From assembly GCA_026315105.1 (NCBI GenBank), contig CM048744.1:368301159-368365158 (forward strand): DNA of 64,000 bases, read 5' to 3'. The notes under the pieces are model-generated. The model ran no database searches. It was not told the DNA's origin and worked only from the letters and a program-made list of their open reading frames with translations. This document shows, one piece after another, positions 50,101-61,144 of this stretch (positions are counted from its first letter, which is position 1; every line of letters begins with the position of its first letter). The position numbers and the translations under genes are program-made. Source of the DNA: Locusta migratoria (taxonomy: Eukaryota > Arthropoda > Insecta > Orthoptera > Acrididae).

Positions 50101-51255
50101 GGGCAAGGGATTGTTACTATGAACCGTAATTCATAAATTCCACACTCTCTTCGCCATAAGAATAATACAAATGTAAACATTGCACCATGTAATCTTCCAT
50201 GTTAGCTGTTACCTCATTTAAATTCCGTCCGCCTAACAAACCGAAAGACAACAGCAAACACGGGAGAATATGCACATTGCATTAATGTTTCTTATGCTGA
50301 ATGGGGATAGAAATGAAGCACAGCAGCTGACTTCTAGTAGGGATTTTTAAATCTTCTACGAATATAAATTCTGTGCAGACAAGTTACTTGATCTTAAATG
50401 TTTGAAAGAATAAATAAATCTTCAAAATAACCTTGCTTAACCTCCAGAATGCGCAATCTGCGTGTTAAGTATTTTTCACAGTTCTGAAATGGCTTTGTGG
50501 CAATAACAAGTACACACGCATCGAATAAATGCAGATTCCTCTGTGAAATTATTAACATTTTAAAATGTTGGAAACATAATTGCGAAATAATTGTCAAAAT
50601 TGTATCAAATCATACAGCATAATATGAATTTAACAGCAGAAATTAGACACAAGTCGCAGCAATGAAATTCAAATGTCATTGACAAATGATTGTACACCAT
50701 TTCGATACAAAGTGGTATGTATATCGTATTGAGTATAGCTAACTTCAAACTTCATTTTTTGTGTAGACCTTCAACAATATGTTGCACATTCTATATGGCA
50801 GCATATTGCTTATTGGAAATTGTTGTTGATGGCCCAATGGGTTCAGTCTTGTTTTGTTTTTGTGCTGCAGTAATATGGTAGTGAATTTTTGATCGAGACA
50901 AAGGTTTTACGTGTTTGTATTTGCCCATATCTTTCTAGTTTTGTCAAACATGCAATTGCGTCTCAGAGCAATATTAATACTTATAATAATAAGAGTACAG
51001 TGGCAAAAAAGTGGAATGGGATAAAAAACAATTCACTTTTGTCATCTCAAGGTTTCTTTGAGGGTAATATTCCACAGGGAGTAGCTGCTCATTCTAAGCT
51101 GAGAATGTTGGTTAACAATTATGTTCTGCGTTTTTGTAATGGAAATCACAGCAAATATTTTCCTTTAGTTGGACCCATGAACAACGGTGGATCGCGCACA
51201 TCTGGACCACGGCATCTTTGCCTGTTTCAAACAACAGTAGAAGTAATATATATAT
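47136..51255 (+). other. Intronic stretch, mostly unrecognised
   Basis: At 47405-47470 there is a segment (CTTGGGGTTTAACGTCCC, then GGTCATTAGAGACGG) that I associate with a common orthopteran repeat; only one copy is in the window. At 49189-49262 there is ACCCGAATCTAAGCCGGAC with a nearby AAAAAACCGCCTG, resembling a widespread arthropod transposon end. A poly-C tract lies at 49056-49074. ORF 50889-51263 (124 codons) shows nothing I recognise. Confidence 0.45.
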
Positions 51256-51259
51256 CTGC

Positions 51260-51446
51260 CTAGGTGTGTTTGATTGTGTGTGTATTTGTTTACCTTCCTT
51301 TTTGTCCCCTAAGGTAAGTCCTTCCGCTCCTGGGATTGGAATCACTCCTTTTCCACTCCTTTAAAACCCATATCCTTCCCTTTCTCCTCCCCTTTTTTCC
51401 TCTTTTTCCTGAAGAAGCTGCCAGTTGTGGCGAAAGCTTGTATGTG
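51260..51446 (+). mobile_element. Penelope tail module (+), left half, interrupted by hAT
   Basis: TTGTTTACCTTCC, CCTAAGGTAAGTCCTTCC, GGGATTGGAATCACTCC and the motif at 51409-51439 show the tail. It breaks at GCTTGTATGTG and resumes at 57020 with ATGTGTGTTTGTG and the CTATCGACGAGCCGGTCC block, with the intact order seen at 30420-30510. Confidence 0.78.
51409..51439 (+). ncRNA. Hammerhead-like RNA motif, copy 4
   Basis: CTGAAGA, A, GCTGCC-AGT-TGTGGC, GAAA, GCTT. This is the longer-stem subfamily; its stem has one mismatch. Confidence 0.42.
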
Positions 51447-52172
51447 CAGGCTGGCCACCGAACCTTGAAACCGGGAAAAAGCCTTGAATTTGAAAAAAAC
51501 GGGGAAAACCGGGAAAAAACCTTGAATTTCAGCCTGGTCCGGGATTTTTAACCCATGAGATCTCGCGGCTTTATGAGTTAAACGATCGTTCGCGTGTATA
51601 GCCTATTGCTCAAATTACATGACCAGTTCGAAATGTACTTAATAAATGTAAACAAGTAATTCCTGTAGTTTGAGTAAGAAAAAACCCCAAACTTTAATTA
51701 TCTGAAAGTAACAAAATGCCAGTCGCTCTTTAAATTACGGTGATCAAAATGCTCAGATCGCTAGTGCCCGCGGGTTAAATATTATTCATCGCTTCATTTT
51801 TGTGTACAAAAACTATTTCAAATATATTCCTGGGCTGTTTAAAAAGTTTTATAATTATAGGCTACGTATGCCGCTATCTATCTGCATTTATCTCGAAGTG
51901 TTGTTCAACCACGCGACTCAATTCCACGCGATGTACGTACAAGAGACGCGATGTTATCGTAAGGCGCGACTACGAAATCGCAGCTAGAATGAAAGGTGGT
52001 ATGTATTTGTACTACATATTAGCAATTTTCGTAATTGACCCCTCCCCCCCGTGATACTCATCAACACAGATCTCTTTTGTCTGATTCTGCGTTGAAAAAT
52101 CTCTTCAAGGAAGCATTTTGTTGATTTTAACTATCAACTCAGTAAAAGTTGGTATTGTGATGCTTCGGTAGC

Positions 52173-53506
52173 ATAGGCGCCGACTACGAGTATGCTCGGT
52201 CGCTCAAGCATACCCCAAAATTTGAATGGGTGTGCCAGGCATAACCCACTGAAAATTTTGGTATCATTTTTTCTTTACGTTGTATTTCTTGGCTGTAATT
52301 AAAATCGACTCTCACATCCCATTGATGGCCGACTGGCTTTTGTAAGACAACACTGTAAATAGATTATTTTAAACAGGCCATTGAATTAATCCACATTCAC
52401 ATGTGAGTGAAGTGGCCGTTTTCTAAATAGTCCGAATGTTAATGGAATTCCACTTGTTAAGTCAATATTGTAAACTGAAGGCGGCAACCTTTAATTGTAT
52501 TAAATAACTAGAAATGAAGTGGGTTTGGTACGATACATTGAAAATGTTTACACTACAAATTTAATTCCCGGTATCTCAAAAGATAACCTTTTGACAACCA
52601 CATACGTTACCAGTGAGCCGACATACTTGCTGCGAAGACTGCCTTATCCCTTCTAGCTAAAACATTCTGTGAACAGACTCCTCATAAAAACTTGCGAAGG
52701 TCTTTGTGTTTTAATTGGCAGCTCTACAAAATTCTTCAAACGCAACAACTAGTAATAGATTTTTTTCCTGAATTTGAATTTTCAGGCTTCAACAATTTAA
52801 CGTAGTAGTCGGACCTTAGTTTCTGCTCTTTTTGACCTGTGTCACCTGTGCATGGAATTATGTCTTAACCCTTTCCCTCCCCTCATCTTTATCTGTCCGT
52901 CTAGCCATAACCATTTGTTCAAAGATTGTAAATAACATTTCAGGGCTTCCAATAATTCATTGTGACTAGATTAGGCTACAATGCATTGACAAAATATATA
53001 TCGTTGCTTGATGTCTAAGTTGGAGTAAAAACAACAATAGTTTCAAATAATTGTAACAAGGTAAAGAAAACAAAATAATTTAAAAACTTTATTGGTAAAT
53101 AATTGCCCAATGTCTACATTAGTAGTCAATAGTTTGAAAATGTTATTAGTTGCGATAAAGGAAACATATCCTGCACACTACCATCTGTAATCATCCCAAA
53201 TTTCCATCCAAAAACTAAAAATTATCGAAAATTGTGTCAAATATACATTAATCCAATCATTGTTTATAGATATATGCAAAGAAATATTTTTGTTCATAAA
53301 TCAATAAAATTTGGGGTTAAAAGGGTTAATGTCTTGCGTGTGAAAATCGTTAAAATGGATAAGTATATAGTGAAATACAAAAGGACTTCAACTTATAATC
53401 GTGATGGTGACGGTGATACGGAATCGATAGCGTGTATGTTTCTGGCTTTGCTTTGTATTTATTTATTTTTCTTTAGAAATACCTGGGTACGCCACTGAGC
53501 ATACCC
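52173..53506. mobile_element. Possible nested hAT-like derivative
   Basis: The right part ends GGGTACGCCACTG (53486-53498), whose reverse complement CAGTGGCGTACCC is a typical hAT terminus. The next eight bases, AGCATACC, also occur at 52206-52213, as a target duplication would. However, the sequence after the left copy does not start with a matching terminus. A Met-initiated stretch MDKYIVKYKRTSTYNRDGDG (from 53356) could be a transposase N-terminus cut short. Boundaries are uncertain. Confidence 0.4.
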
Positions 53507-53632
53507 CAAGATTTTCAAACATCGGCGCGTGTGTTCGTTAGTAATAATTATAGACAATTCCTGTGACTGACGTGACATTGAAAATATATAAACAATAAAC
53601 ACAGTCATGATGTACGTATTTTTGATGGCTGG

Positions 53633-53884
53633 ACTGTTTTTTCATACGGGCCCGGCTAGCTCCAATGAGGAGTTGCGGTAACAATTACGAGGATAAATAA
53701 TTTACTTAGCGGACACGGGTACATCGAGAACCTGTCAACCATTGAGCAGGAACAGCGTCAATTATTTATTTTATGGTCAACACAAAAGATTATTCCCCTC
53801 GTTATATGTTAATGGGTTTTCAAAAAGCATACGTACACGCAACGCCACCTAGTGAGCGCTAGCCGAGCCCGTATGAAATACAGT
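53633..53884. mobile_element. Short MITE-like element with inverted ends
   Basis: The left end TTTCATACGGGCCCGGCTAGC and the right end GCTAGCCGAGCCCGTATGAAA are reverse complements over 21 bases with one mismatch. About 200 bp of non-coding sequence lies between. It is nested in the 5.6-kb hAT element. Confidence 0.7.
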
Positions 53885-54202
53885 TCTAACATTGTTGATT
53901 GCGACTTTTTGACATGCTAATTGCCCTCCAAAAAGGTGTAAGTATAACTCTGTAATACGGTACGCGTCTTCTGCGGAAAGGCAATTTCTTTCATTTGTAC
54001 TTTATTGCTTTAACAGTTGTCTTATATAACAATACATTCAAAATATCCTTAGATATATTTCGAGACTAACGCCATCTACATCTTTCTGAGATGGAACAGA
54101 GTGAAACAATCGTTGCAGAGAACAATAGAGTGAAACCAAGTGTAAATCGACCTTACCTGTGCCCTCACAGATGAAGTAATTCAACGTGTTTTAGAGGGAA
54201 GT

Positions 54203-54472
54203 TTGTCCGTCATGTCAAAACAGAGTATAACTCGATATCAGAGCTCATACGAGGAAGTGTATCCGTGGGTTACATGTGATCCCAAATCACAAACGAATGC
54301 ATTATGCTCTTGGTGCAACGCAAAGATAAATATTTCTTCAGTGGTGAAGAGTGCTTTGAACAGCCACGCAAGAAGCACGAAACATAAACTTTCCATAAAC
54401 AAACGGAAGTCTGTTGCTTTCCACAATATATATTTCACTGTCTGTTTAGTACTACAAGAATTTAGAAAATGA
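54203..54472 (+). pseudogene. BED-type zinc finger fragment of a hAT transposase
   Basis: The residues YEEVYPWVTCDPKSQTNALC, then SWCNAKINI and SHARSTKHK, give aromatic positions plus C-x2-C and H-x4-H, the arrangement of the DNA-binding BED finger at the N-terminus of hAT transposases. An open reading upstream (near 54120) may belong to it. No RNase H-like catalytic core or hATC dimerisation domain follows before the stop at 54470, so only the finger survives. Its position inside an element with hAT ends supports the call. Confidence 0.68.
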
Positions 54473-55211
54473 AACAAATTCATTAAAACAAAATTATGTT
54501 TTCATTAAAATCTGTTATTGAGTGTTATTTTACCAGATGACACTAGAATGCAAATGCCACACAGCTGTTGCTCCAGATATGTTTTTGCATTCTCGATTTC
54601 ATCTCCTAGAAGCTGAAGAACTCGCCGACAACATTGTGCATTATTACGCATGCTGGGTCATTAACATTCATTGATCTTCTAGCTAGAGTTTTCCAGGGCA
54701 AAACGTATATCATTGTATGAGCTCTGGAAGCTGAAAACCATCATTGGCAACAATCTAAATGAAAACTTGAGGAGGTGAAAATGTTTTTCATATCCTGAAG
54801 GTAAAGTAAATAATAATACATGTATTGAGTTCTCGATCACTAGTGCATGAGATGTGACTGTATTTTAATGTATCAGGAAGTATAGTATAAATGAACGGGC
54901 TATGTTGCATAAACGAATGCAATTCACGTTATAACGTACAGTATCCTCCAACTACTTTAACTCAGCTTGGTCCATTATAAAGGGGGGGGGGGAATTTTAA
55001 GTTGATGTTGGCAAACGGGAATAACTTGGAAAAACAGTAGATATTAAAAAATGGTTTTCACCAGCATGTGCGGATGGCAGAGTCTTAGGAAATAATACTT
55101 AACCTGAACCGCTTCGACCGTTTGTGGGAGGTGGGGAGTGTCAACTGTAAAATTTTAAATGGGAACCCCGATTTTTTATTGTAGATTCGAAGGCCCACAT
55201 GGGTAAAAGTT

Positions 55212-55952
55212 CAGTTTATGCGGCAGCGGCTAGCCGTCGCGCTCGCTTGGTTAGGAACGGCAGAGCAGCCAATCAGCGTTATAATTGTCCAATGTAAACA
55301 AATCGAAGCGGTGTATGCAAAAGCTTTTAACGATCAACAAGTTACATTTGCTATCAGTGTGGATGCCACTTCCACTGTTTCGAACATATCATAAAATAAA
55401 TGAAACATACTATACCTGCTCTGTGGTTGACAGGTTCTTATATGTACCCTTGTCCAGTCAGTAAAAGTAATTGCGGTAATTTCCAAGAATGCTTGCAATT
55501 GAGGTAGCTCGGAGTATCTCGAGCGTACAACTGTAAATCGATGGAGTGTTTTTGAACCGGAGATTCGGGCGCTAAGCGCCCTCATATACTACAAACAAAA
55601 ACTTCTCGTTTAATCTACACCTAACTTTCACTTAAGATGATCACTGTTTCGTACAGATTATAAAATAAATAAAACGTGCTAACCTGTTCTATGGTTGACT
55701 GCTGTGGCGTATTAATAATAGGTCACTTATGAGGGTAATACCACTATTATCTAAAAACCCATTATAAATGAAAAATCAATTACAATCACACAAACGCCGC
55801 ACCGAAATCGTCGAATAAACTTTGAAATTGGCGCCAAATTTACTCATCATGAAACACGCAATCTTATTGGCCGGCATAACTCGACTCCTGATTGTCTGCT
55901 CTGCCGTTCCTAACCTAGCGAGAGCGACGGCTAGCCGCTGCCGCATAAACTG
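55212..55952. repeat. Large inverted repeat, 64-bp arms, 613-bp spacer
   Basis: Left arm 55212-55275 begins CAGTTTATGCGGCAGCGGCT. Right arm 55889-55952 is its reverse complement, with about three differences in 64. Weaker pairing extends outward (GGGTAAAAGTT against GGGTTACAGTG). The spacer holds a copy of the short dispersed repeat found at 6823 and 8235. A foldback or MITE origin is likely. It is GC-rich compared with its surroundings. Confidence 0.75.
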
Positions 55953-57019
55953 CACTGTAACCCACGTCATGTATTGTCTGGTGGATATTACGACAGATGG
56001 CGCTGTAATAGTAAGAAATACTTGTCATACTGGTGAAGAAATTTACTAAACAGGAAATAAAATAAGTGAAAACCATATTCATGATACTTCAGAACGCTAC
56101 CAAATGATCCCCAAAGTGATCCTTCCCTCTCCCAGCAGTGGACAGGGCAGTCTTCCAAAGTGATACCTTAGTCCAGATTGCCCTGGTCTGAATACCAGTT
56201 ATGAATTGCCGACAAAACATTTAATTGAACCAGCCGAGAAGAAATGTTGGGTTCTGAAGCATCATCAATATGATTAACCTTTTTCTTTCCTGGGCGGTAC
56301 ATTTCTTCAGCATTATGGCAAATAATTCTTACCATTACAGTGCAACATGTTGCCAATTGAAAGAAAAAAATTAACCAAACTACACATGATTTGGTCTGTA
56401 GATCTGAATCTGCAATTAACAATGGGAGTTTTCATTTAAAATTGTATACTAGCCACCCACACCGCTTCCAAATGGTGGAGACAGTTCAAGTTTAGTATCA
56501 TTTCCTAAGCCTCTGCCGGCCGTTCATAATGGTGAAAACTGTTGACCGTTGTTGAATATATACTTTTTTTTTAGTTATTCTGGTTTGTCAACTTAAAATG
56601 TACACCCAGTACTATACATTGTATCAGTGTCGAATCAGGGGTGGGGGAGGGGGGGGGTTCTATGGGGGCTGCAAATCCCCCAAAACCATGAGAAAACCTC
56701 ATAATATGAACTGGTTCTTTTTAGATCAGTCTGAGGTAAATTTTTATGAGCTCTCTCCCCCTCCCCAACACAAACCCTGGATTAGCCACTGCTTGGTGTA
56801 TATTACAACGTGACATGGTTCAACTTGGATGACATGTTTTTTTAAAACATGTAACTAGTTTCTTTACGGTATAGTAGTTTGCTAACCCCCCCCCCCCCCC
56901 CCCCCCCCCACCATTTGAGCAAAATTAAGTTTCGTGAAAACCTGGAAAATAATTATTTTTAACCTGGAAAACCTGGAAAAAACCTTGAATTTGAAAATGA
57001 AGATTTGGTGGCCACCCTG

Positions 57020-57261
57020 ATGTGTGTTTGTGTGTGATTATTTGTGCCTATCGACGAGCCGGTCCTTTTGGTAAGTCATCAGATTTATATTTTTTATATT
57101 TGTTTATCCCACCAGGAAAGTTTCCTTCTATAATTTTTATATACACAAATTGATGAAACGAAAATTATAGAGGGAAACTTTCCTGCTGGGATAAACAAAA
57201 ATAAAAATAGAAAAGAGATGACTTACCAAAAGGACCGGCTCGTCGATAGATACGAATAAAA

Positions 57262-57319
<58 letters not shown>

Positions 57320-57474
57320 GCTTTTGCTACCACTGGCAGCTTCTTCAGGAAAAAGAGGAAAAAATGGGAGGAGAAAGGGAAGGATATGGGTTTTAAGGAA
57401 GTGGAAAAGGAGTCATTCCAATCCCAGGAGTGGAAGGACTTACCTTAGGGGACAAAAAGGAAGGTAAACAAATA

Positions 57475-57507
<33 letters not shown>

Positions 57508-57590
57508 ACACACACACATATCCACATGCAAACACACCTAGGCAGACATAGAAACGTTTCTATCGATGAGCCTGTACTTTAGGTAAGTCC
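57020..57590. mobile_element. Inward-facing pair of Penelope tail modules
   Basis: The plus-strand continuation 57020-57138 (CTATCGACGAGCCGGTCC, GGTAAGTCATC, TTATCCCACCAGGAAAGTTT) meets a minus-strand module, 57150-57540, that carries the same blocks in reverse. The two are near-perfect inverted copies around 57145. The minus module has two (CA)n tracts (57262-57318, 57474-57518). A further short plus-strand end (TCTATCGATGAGCCTGTAC, GGTAAGTCC) lies at 57558-57590. Confidence 0.78.
57318..57348 (-). ncRNA. Hammerhead-like RNA motif, copy 5
   Basis: On the minus strand: CTGAAGA, A, GCTGCC-AGT-GGTAGC, AAAA in place of GAAA, GCTT. The six-pair stem (one G-T) is intact although the GAAA box is mutated. 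Confidence 0.42.
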
Positions 57591-57623
57591 AAAATCTTTA
57601 TATAATCACATACACACAAACGC

Positions 57624-57652
57624 AAGCTTTCGCAACCCAGTTGCTTCTTCAT
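57624..57652 (-). ncRNA. Hammerhead-like RNA motif, copy 6
   Basis: On the minus strand: ATGAAGA (first C of the box lost), A, GCAAC-TGG-GTTGC, GAAA, GCTT. Confidence 0.42.
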
Positions 57653-57896
57653 GCAGAAGGGAAGGAGAGGGAAAAGGAAATGATGAGGGTTTTAAGGAAG
57701 GGGGTAAGGAGCCATTCCAATCCCGGGAGGGGAAAGACTTATCTTGGGGGAAGAAAAGGAAGGTGAACAAATACACACACACACCCATACATTCACACAG
57801 ACGCAAACACACCTAGGCAGACATACTATAGAAACCAAAGAAGTTAGACAGAGAACCGAGGCAAAGATGTTAAAGATGGCGGGCGGGAATTCAAAT

Positions 57897-58664
57897 TTAG
57901 CGGAGGTTAAGACCAGGTGGGCAACGGGAAGAGAGAATATGCTGAAGGGCTAGTTCCCATCTCCGGAGTTCTGAAGGATTGGTGTCAGTGGGAAGTATCC
58001 AGATAACCCGGACGCTGTAGCACTGTGCCAAGATGTGCTGCCCGTGCACCAAGGCATGTTTAGCCACAGGGTGATCCTCGTTACCAACAAACACTATCTG
58101 CCTGTGTCCATTCATGCGAATGGACAGTTTGTTGCTGGTCATTCCCACATAGAATGCTTCACAGTGCAGGCATGTCAGTTGGTAGATCACGTGGGTACTA
58201 TCGCAAGTGGCTCTGCCTTTGATCGTGTACACCCTCTGGGTTACGGGACTGGAGTAAGTGGTCGTGGAAGGGTGTATAGGGCAGGTTTTACAATGGGGGC
58301 TGTTACAAGGGTAGGAGCCAGAAGGTAGGGAAGGTGGTTTGGGGATTTCATAGGTGTGGACTAGGAGGTTACGGAGGTTAGGTGGGCGGCGGAAAGACAC
58401 TCTCGGTGGAGTAGTAAGGATGTCATGAAGGACGGATCTCATTTCGGAGCAGGATTTAAGGAAGTCGTATCCTTGCTGGAGAGCCACATTCAGAGTCTGC
58501 TCCAGTCCCGGAAAGTATCCGGTGACAAGAGGGGCACTTCTGGGATTCTTCTGTTGAAGGTTCTGAATTTGGGGGCATGAGGAAGTGGCTCTGGCAATTT
58601 GCTTCTCTACCAGATTATGAGGATAGCTGCGGGATGTGAAAGCTGTTATTAGGTTCTCTCCCAA
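57897..58664 (-). CDS. Penelope GIY-YIG endonuclease domain, inverted truncated copy
   Basis: An open frame of 255 codons on the minus strand carries the linker cysteines (YPCNSPHCKTCPIH) and the endonuclease core. That core shows VIYQLTC and AFYVGMT (GIY and YIG positions), LSIRMNGHR (Arg/His) and SELRRWELALQHIL (Glu). It ends with NLR and a stop. The first residues (MGENL) are the junction with the plus-strand element, so the reverse transcriptase is missing and the start codon is accidental. Unlike the plus-strand copy, it has no frameshift. Confidence 0.82.
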   Translation of the reverse strand: MGENLITAFTSRSYPHNLVEKQIARATSSCPQIQNLQQKNPRSAPLVTGYFPGLEQTLNVALQQGYDFLKSCSEMRSVLHDILTTPPRVSFRRPPNLRNLLVHTYEIPKPPSLPSGSYPCNSPHCKTCPIHPSTTTYSSPVTQRVYTIKGRATCDSTHVIYQLTCLHCEAFYVGMTSNKLSIRMNGHRQIVFVGNEDHPVAKHALVHGQHILAQCYSVRVIWILPTDTNPSELRRWELALQHILSSRCPPGLNLR

Positions 58665-60864
58665 TCTGAAACCTCTGTTCTATCCAAAGGCCTCACCTTC
58701 AGTCCTACTCCCAAATTCAACCAAACAGCTCTTGTCAAAGATCTACTTTCCTATACTCGTAGTCTTTGCTGGAGATACCACTTTGCCACGAAGAATAATA
58801 ATCCTACTCCTAATGACCCAGCTCCCCAAGACATCATTAAAATTGAACCCTGCCTAGAACAGTTCCGTCCTCCGTCACAGTGAGACCCACCTGCTCTTCC
58901 TCAAAATCACCCTTTTCAAACCTTCCAGGAATTCCTTACTTCCCACCTTGCCTCCCAGTCTTTCCTGAGAAACCTTAATCCTACTCCCAACATTACCGCA
59001 GCTGAATCCCGAGCTATCCGTGATCTGAAGGTTGACCATTCCATCGTCATTCTCCCAGCCGACAAGGGATCCACGACCGTGGTACTTGATCGGCGGGAGT
59101 ATGTGGCTGAGGGACTGCGTCAGCTTTCAGACAGTACCACATATAAAGTCTTTCATGGCAATCCCATCCCTTATGTCCAGGCAGAGCTTCAAGGAATCCT
59201 CAAAACCTTAGGCCCCCTACAAAACCTTTCACCTAACTTAATTAACCTCATGATCCCACCGACACCCCGCACCCCTACCTTCTACCTACTTCCCAAGATT
59301 CACAAACCCAATCATCCCGGCCGCCCAATTGTGGCCGGTTACCAAGCCCCTACAGAACGAATCTCTGCCTACATAGCCCAACACCTTCAACCCATCATGT
59401 GCAGTCTCCCATCCTTCATCAAAGACACCAACCACTTCCTCGATCGCCTGAAATCCTTACCCAGCCTGTTACCTCCAGAAACCATCCTTGTAACCATTGA
59501 TGCCACTTCCTTATACACCAATATCCCACATGCCCAGGGCCTTGCTGCTATGGAGTATTTCCTTTCACGCCGACCACCTACTTTCCTACCTAAAACCTCT
59601 TTCCTTAATACCCTAGCCAGCTTCATCCTAACCCACAACTTCTTCACTTTTGAGGGCCAGACATACCAACAACTAAAGGGAACAGCCATGGGAACCAGGA
59701 TGGCCCCCTCGTACGCAAACTTATTCATGGGACGCTTAGAGGAAGCCTTCCTGGATACCCAAGCCTGTCAACCCAAAGTGTGGTACAGATACATTGATGA
59801 CATCTTCATGATCTGGACACACAGTGAAGAAGAACTCCAGAATTTCCTCTTCCACCTCAAATCCTTTGGTCCCATCAAATTCACCTGGTCCTATTCCAAA
59901 TCCCATGCCACTTTCCTCGATGTCGACCTCCATCTGTCCAATGGCCAACTTCAGACATCCGTCCACATCAAACCTACCAATAAACAACAGTACCTGCATT
60001 ATGACAGCTGCCATCCATTCCACATCAAACGTTCCCTTCCTTACAGCTTAGGTCTTCGTGGCAAACGAGTCTGCTCCAGTCTCGAAGCTCTGAACAAGTA
60101 CACCAAGAACCTAAACAGCTTTCACATCCCGCAGCTATCCTCATAATCAGGTAGAGAAGCAAATTGCCAGAGTCACTTCCTCATCCCCCCAAATTCAGAA
60201 CCTTCAACAGAAGAATCCCAGAAGTGCCCCTCTTGTCACCGGATACTTTCCGGGACTGGAGCGGACTCTGAATGTGGCTCTCCAGCAAGGATACGACTTC
60301 CTTAAATCCTGCCCCGAAATGAGATCCGCCCTTCATGACATCCTTCCTACTCCACCGAGAGTGTCTTTCCGCCGCCCACCTAACCTTCGTAACCTCCTAG
60401 TCCACCCCTATGAAATCCCCAAACCACCTTCCCTACCTTCTGGCTCCTACCCTTGTAACAGCCCCCATTGTAAAACCTGCCCTATGCACCCTTCCACGAC
60501 CACTTACTCCAGTCCCGTAACCCAGAGGGTGTACACGATCAAAGGCAGAGCCACTTGCGATAGTACCCACGTGATCTACCAACTGACATGCCTGCACTGT
60601 GAAGCATTCTATGTGGGAATGACCAGCAACAAACTGTCCATTCGCATGAATGGGCACAGGCAGACAGTGTTTGTTGGTAACGAGGATCACCCTGTGGCTA
60701 AACACGCCTTGGTGCACGGGCAGCACATCTTGGCACAGTGCTACAGCATCCGGGTTATCTGGATACTTCCCACCGACACCAATCCTTCAGAACTCCGGAG
60801 ATGGGAACTAGCCCTTCAGCATATTCTCTATTCCCGTTGCCCACCTGGTCTTAACCTCCGCTAA
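58651..60864 (+). pseudogene. Penelope ORF: reverse transcriptase plus GIY-YIG endonuclease, two lesions
   Basis: This single ORF would encode the Penelope polyprotein, which copies RNA at nicked DNA ends. The N-terminal part (ALVKDLLSYTRSLCWRYHF) stays open to an in-frame TGA at 58881. The reverse transcriptase then shows ILPADKGSTTVVLDRREY, LLPKIHKP, VTIDATSLYTNIP (motif A), KGTAMGTRMAPSYANLFMG (B) and YRYIDDIFMIW (C, both Asp kept). Near 60112 a two-base deletion, seen by comparison with the minus copy (AACCTAATAACAGC against AACCTAAACAGC), shifts into the endonuclease frame, which ends at 60864. The endonuclease keeps YQLTC, FYVGMT and RRWE. Apart from these two lesions the ORF is intact, so it died recently. 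The true start codon is not visible at the truncated 5' junction. Confidence 0.9.
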
Positions 60865-61144
60865 ATTTGAATTCCCGCCCGCCATCTTTAACATCTTGCC
60901 TCGGTTCTCTGGACAGAGCCTCTGCCTCTAGTGGCATCTCTGTCTAACTTCTTAACTTCTTTGGTTTCTCTAGTATGTCTGCCTAGGTGTGTTTGTGTCT
61001 GTGTGAATGTATGGGTGTGTGTGTATTTGTTCACCTTCCTTTTCTTCCCCCAAGGTAAGTCTTTCCTCTCCCGGGATTGGAATGGCTCCTTACCCCCTTC
61101 CTTAAAACCCTCATCATTTCCTTTTCCCTCTCCTTCCCTTCTGC

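Larger units (their letters stand above)
51447..57019. mobile_element. hAT transposon, 5573 bp, inserted in a Penelope tail
   Basis: The ends are CAGGCTGGCCACCGAACCTT and, from the right, CAGGGTGGCCACCAAATCTT: inverted, 17 of 20 positions matching, and typical of hAT termini. ATGTG flanks both sides (51442-51446, 57020-57024), a 5-bp duplication that fits some hAT groups rather than the commoner 8 bp. The dinucleotide-rich target makes its exact length uncertain. Subterminal AACCTTGAATTTGAAAA-like repeats occur near both ends. A BED-like zinc finger ORF (54203) is the only coding trace. Smaller elements are nested inside. Confidence 0.75.

Noticed and set aside
50889..51263. 124-codon ORF just before the Penelope tail
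   Set aside because: It contains a GNIPQG-like phrase that recalled reverse transcriptase motif B, but no neighbouring motifs support it; left unassigned.
51439..57027. 8-bp target duplication for the 5.6-kb hAT element
   Set aside because: The flanking octamers TGTATGTG and ATGTGTGT do not match; only the 5-bp ATGTG is shared.
58035..58328. Plus-strand ORF opposite the inverted Penelope endonuclease, and its twin at 60433-60726 on the minus strand
   Set aside because: Both are antisense shadows of the conserved endonuclease frame, which explains why they look alike.
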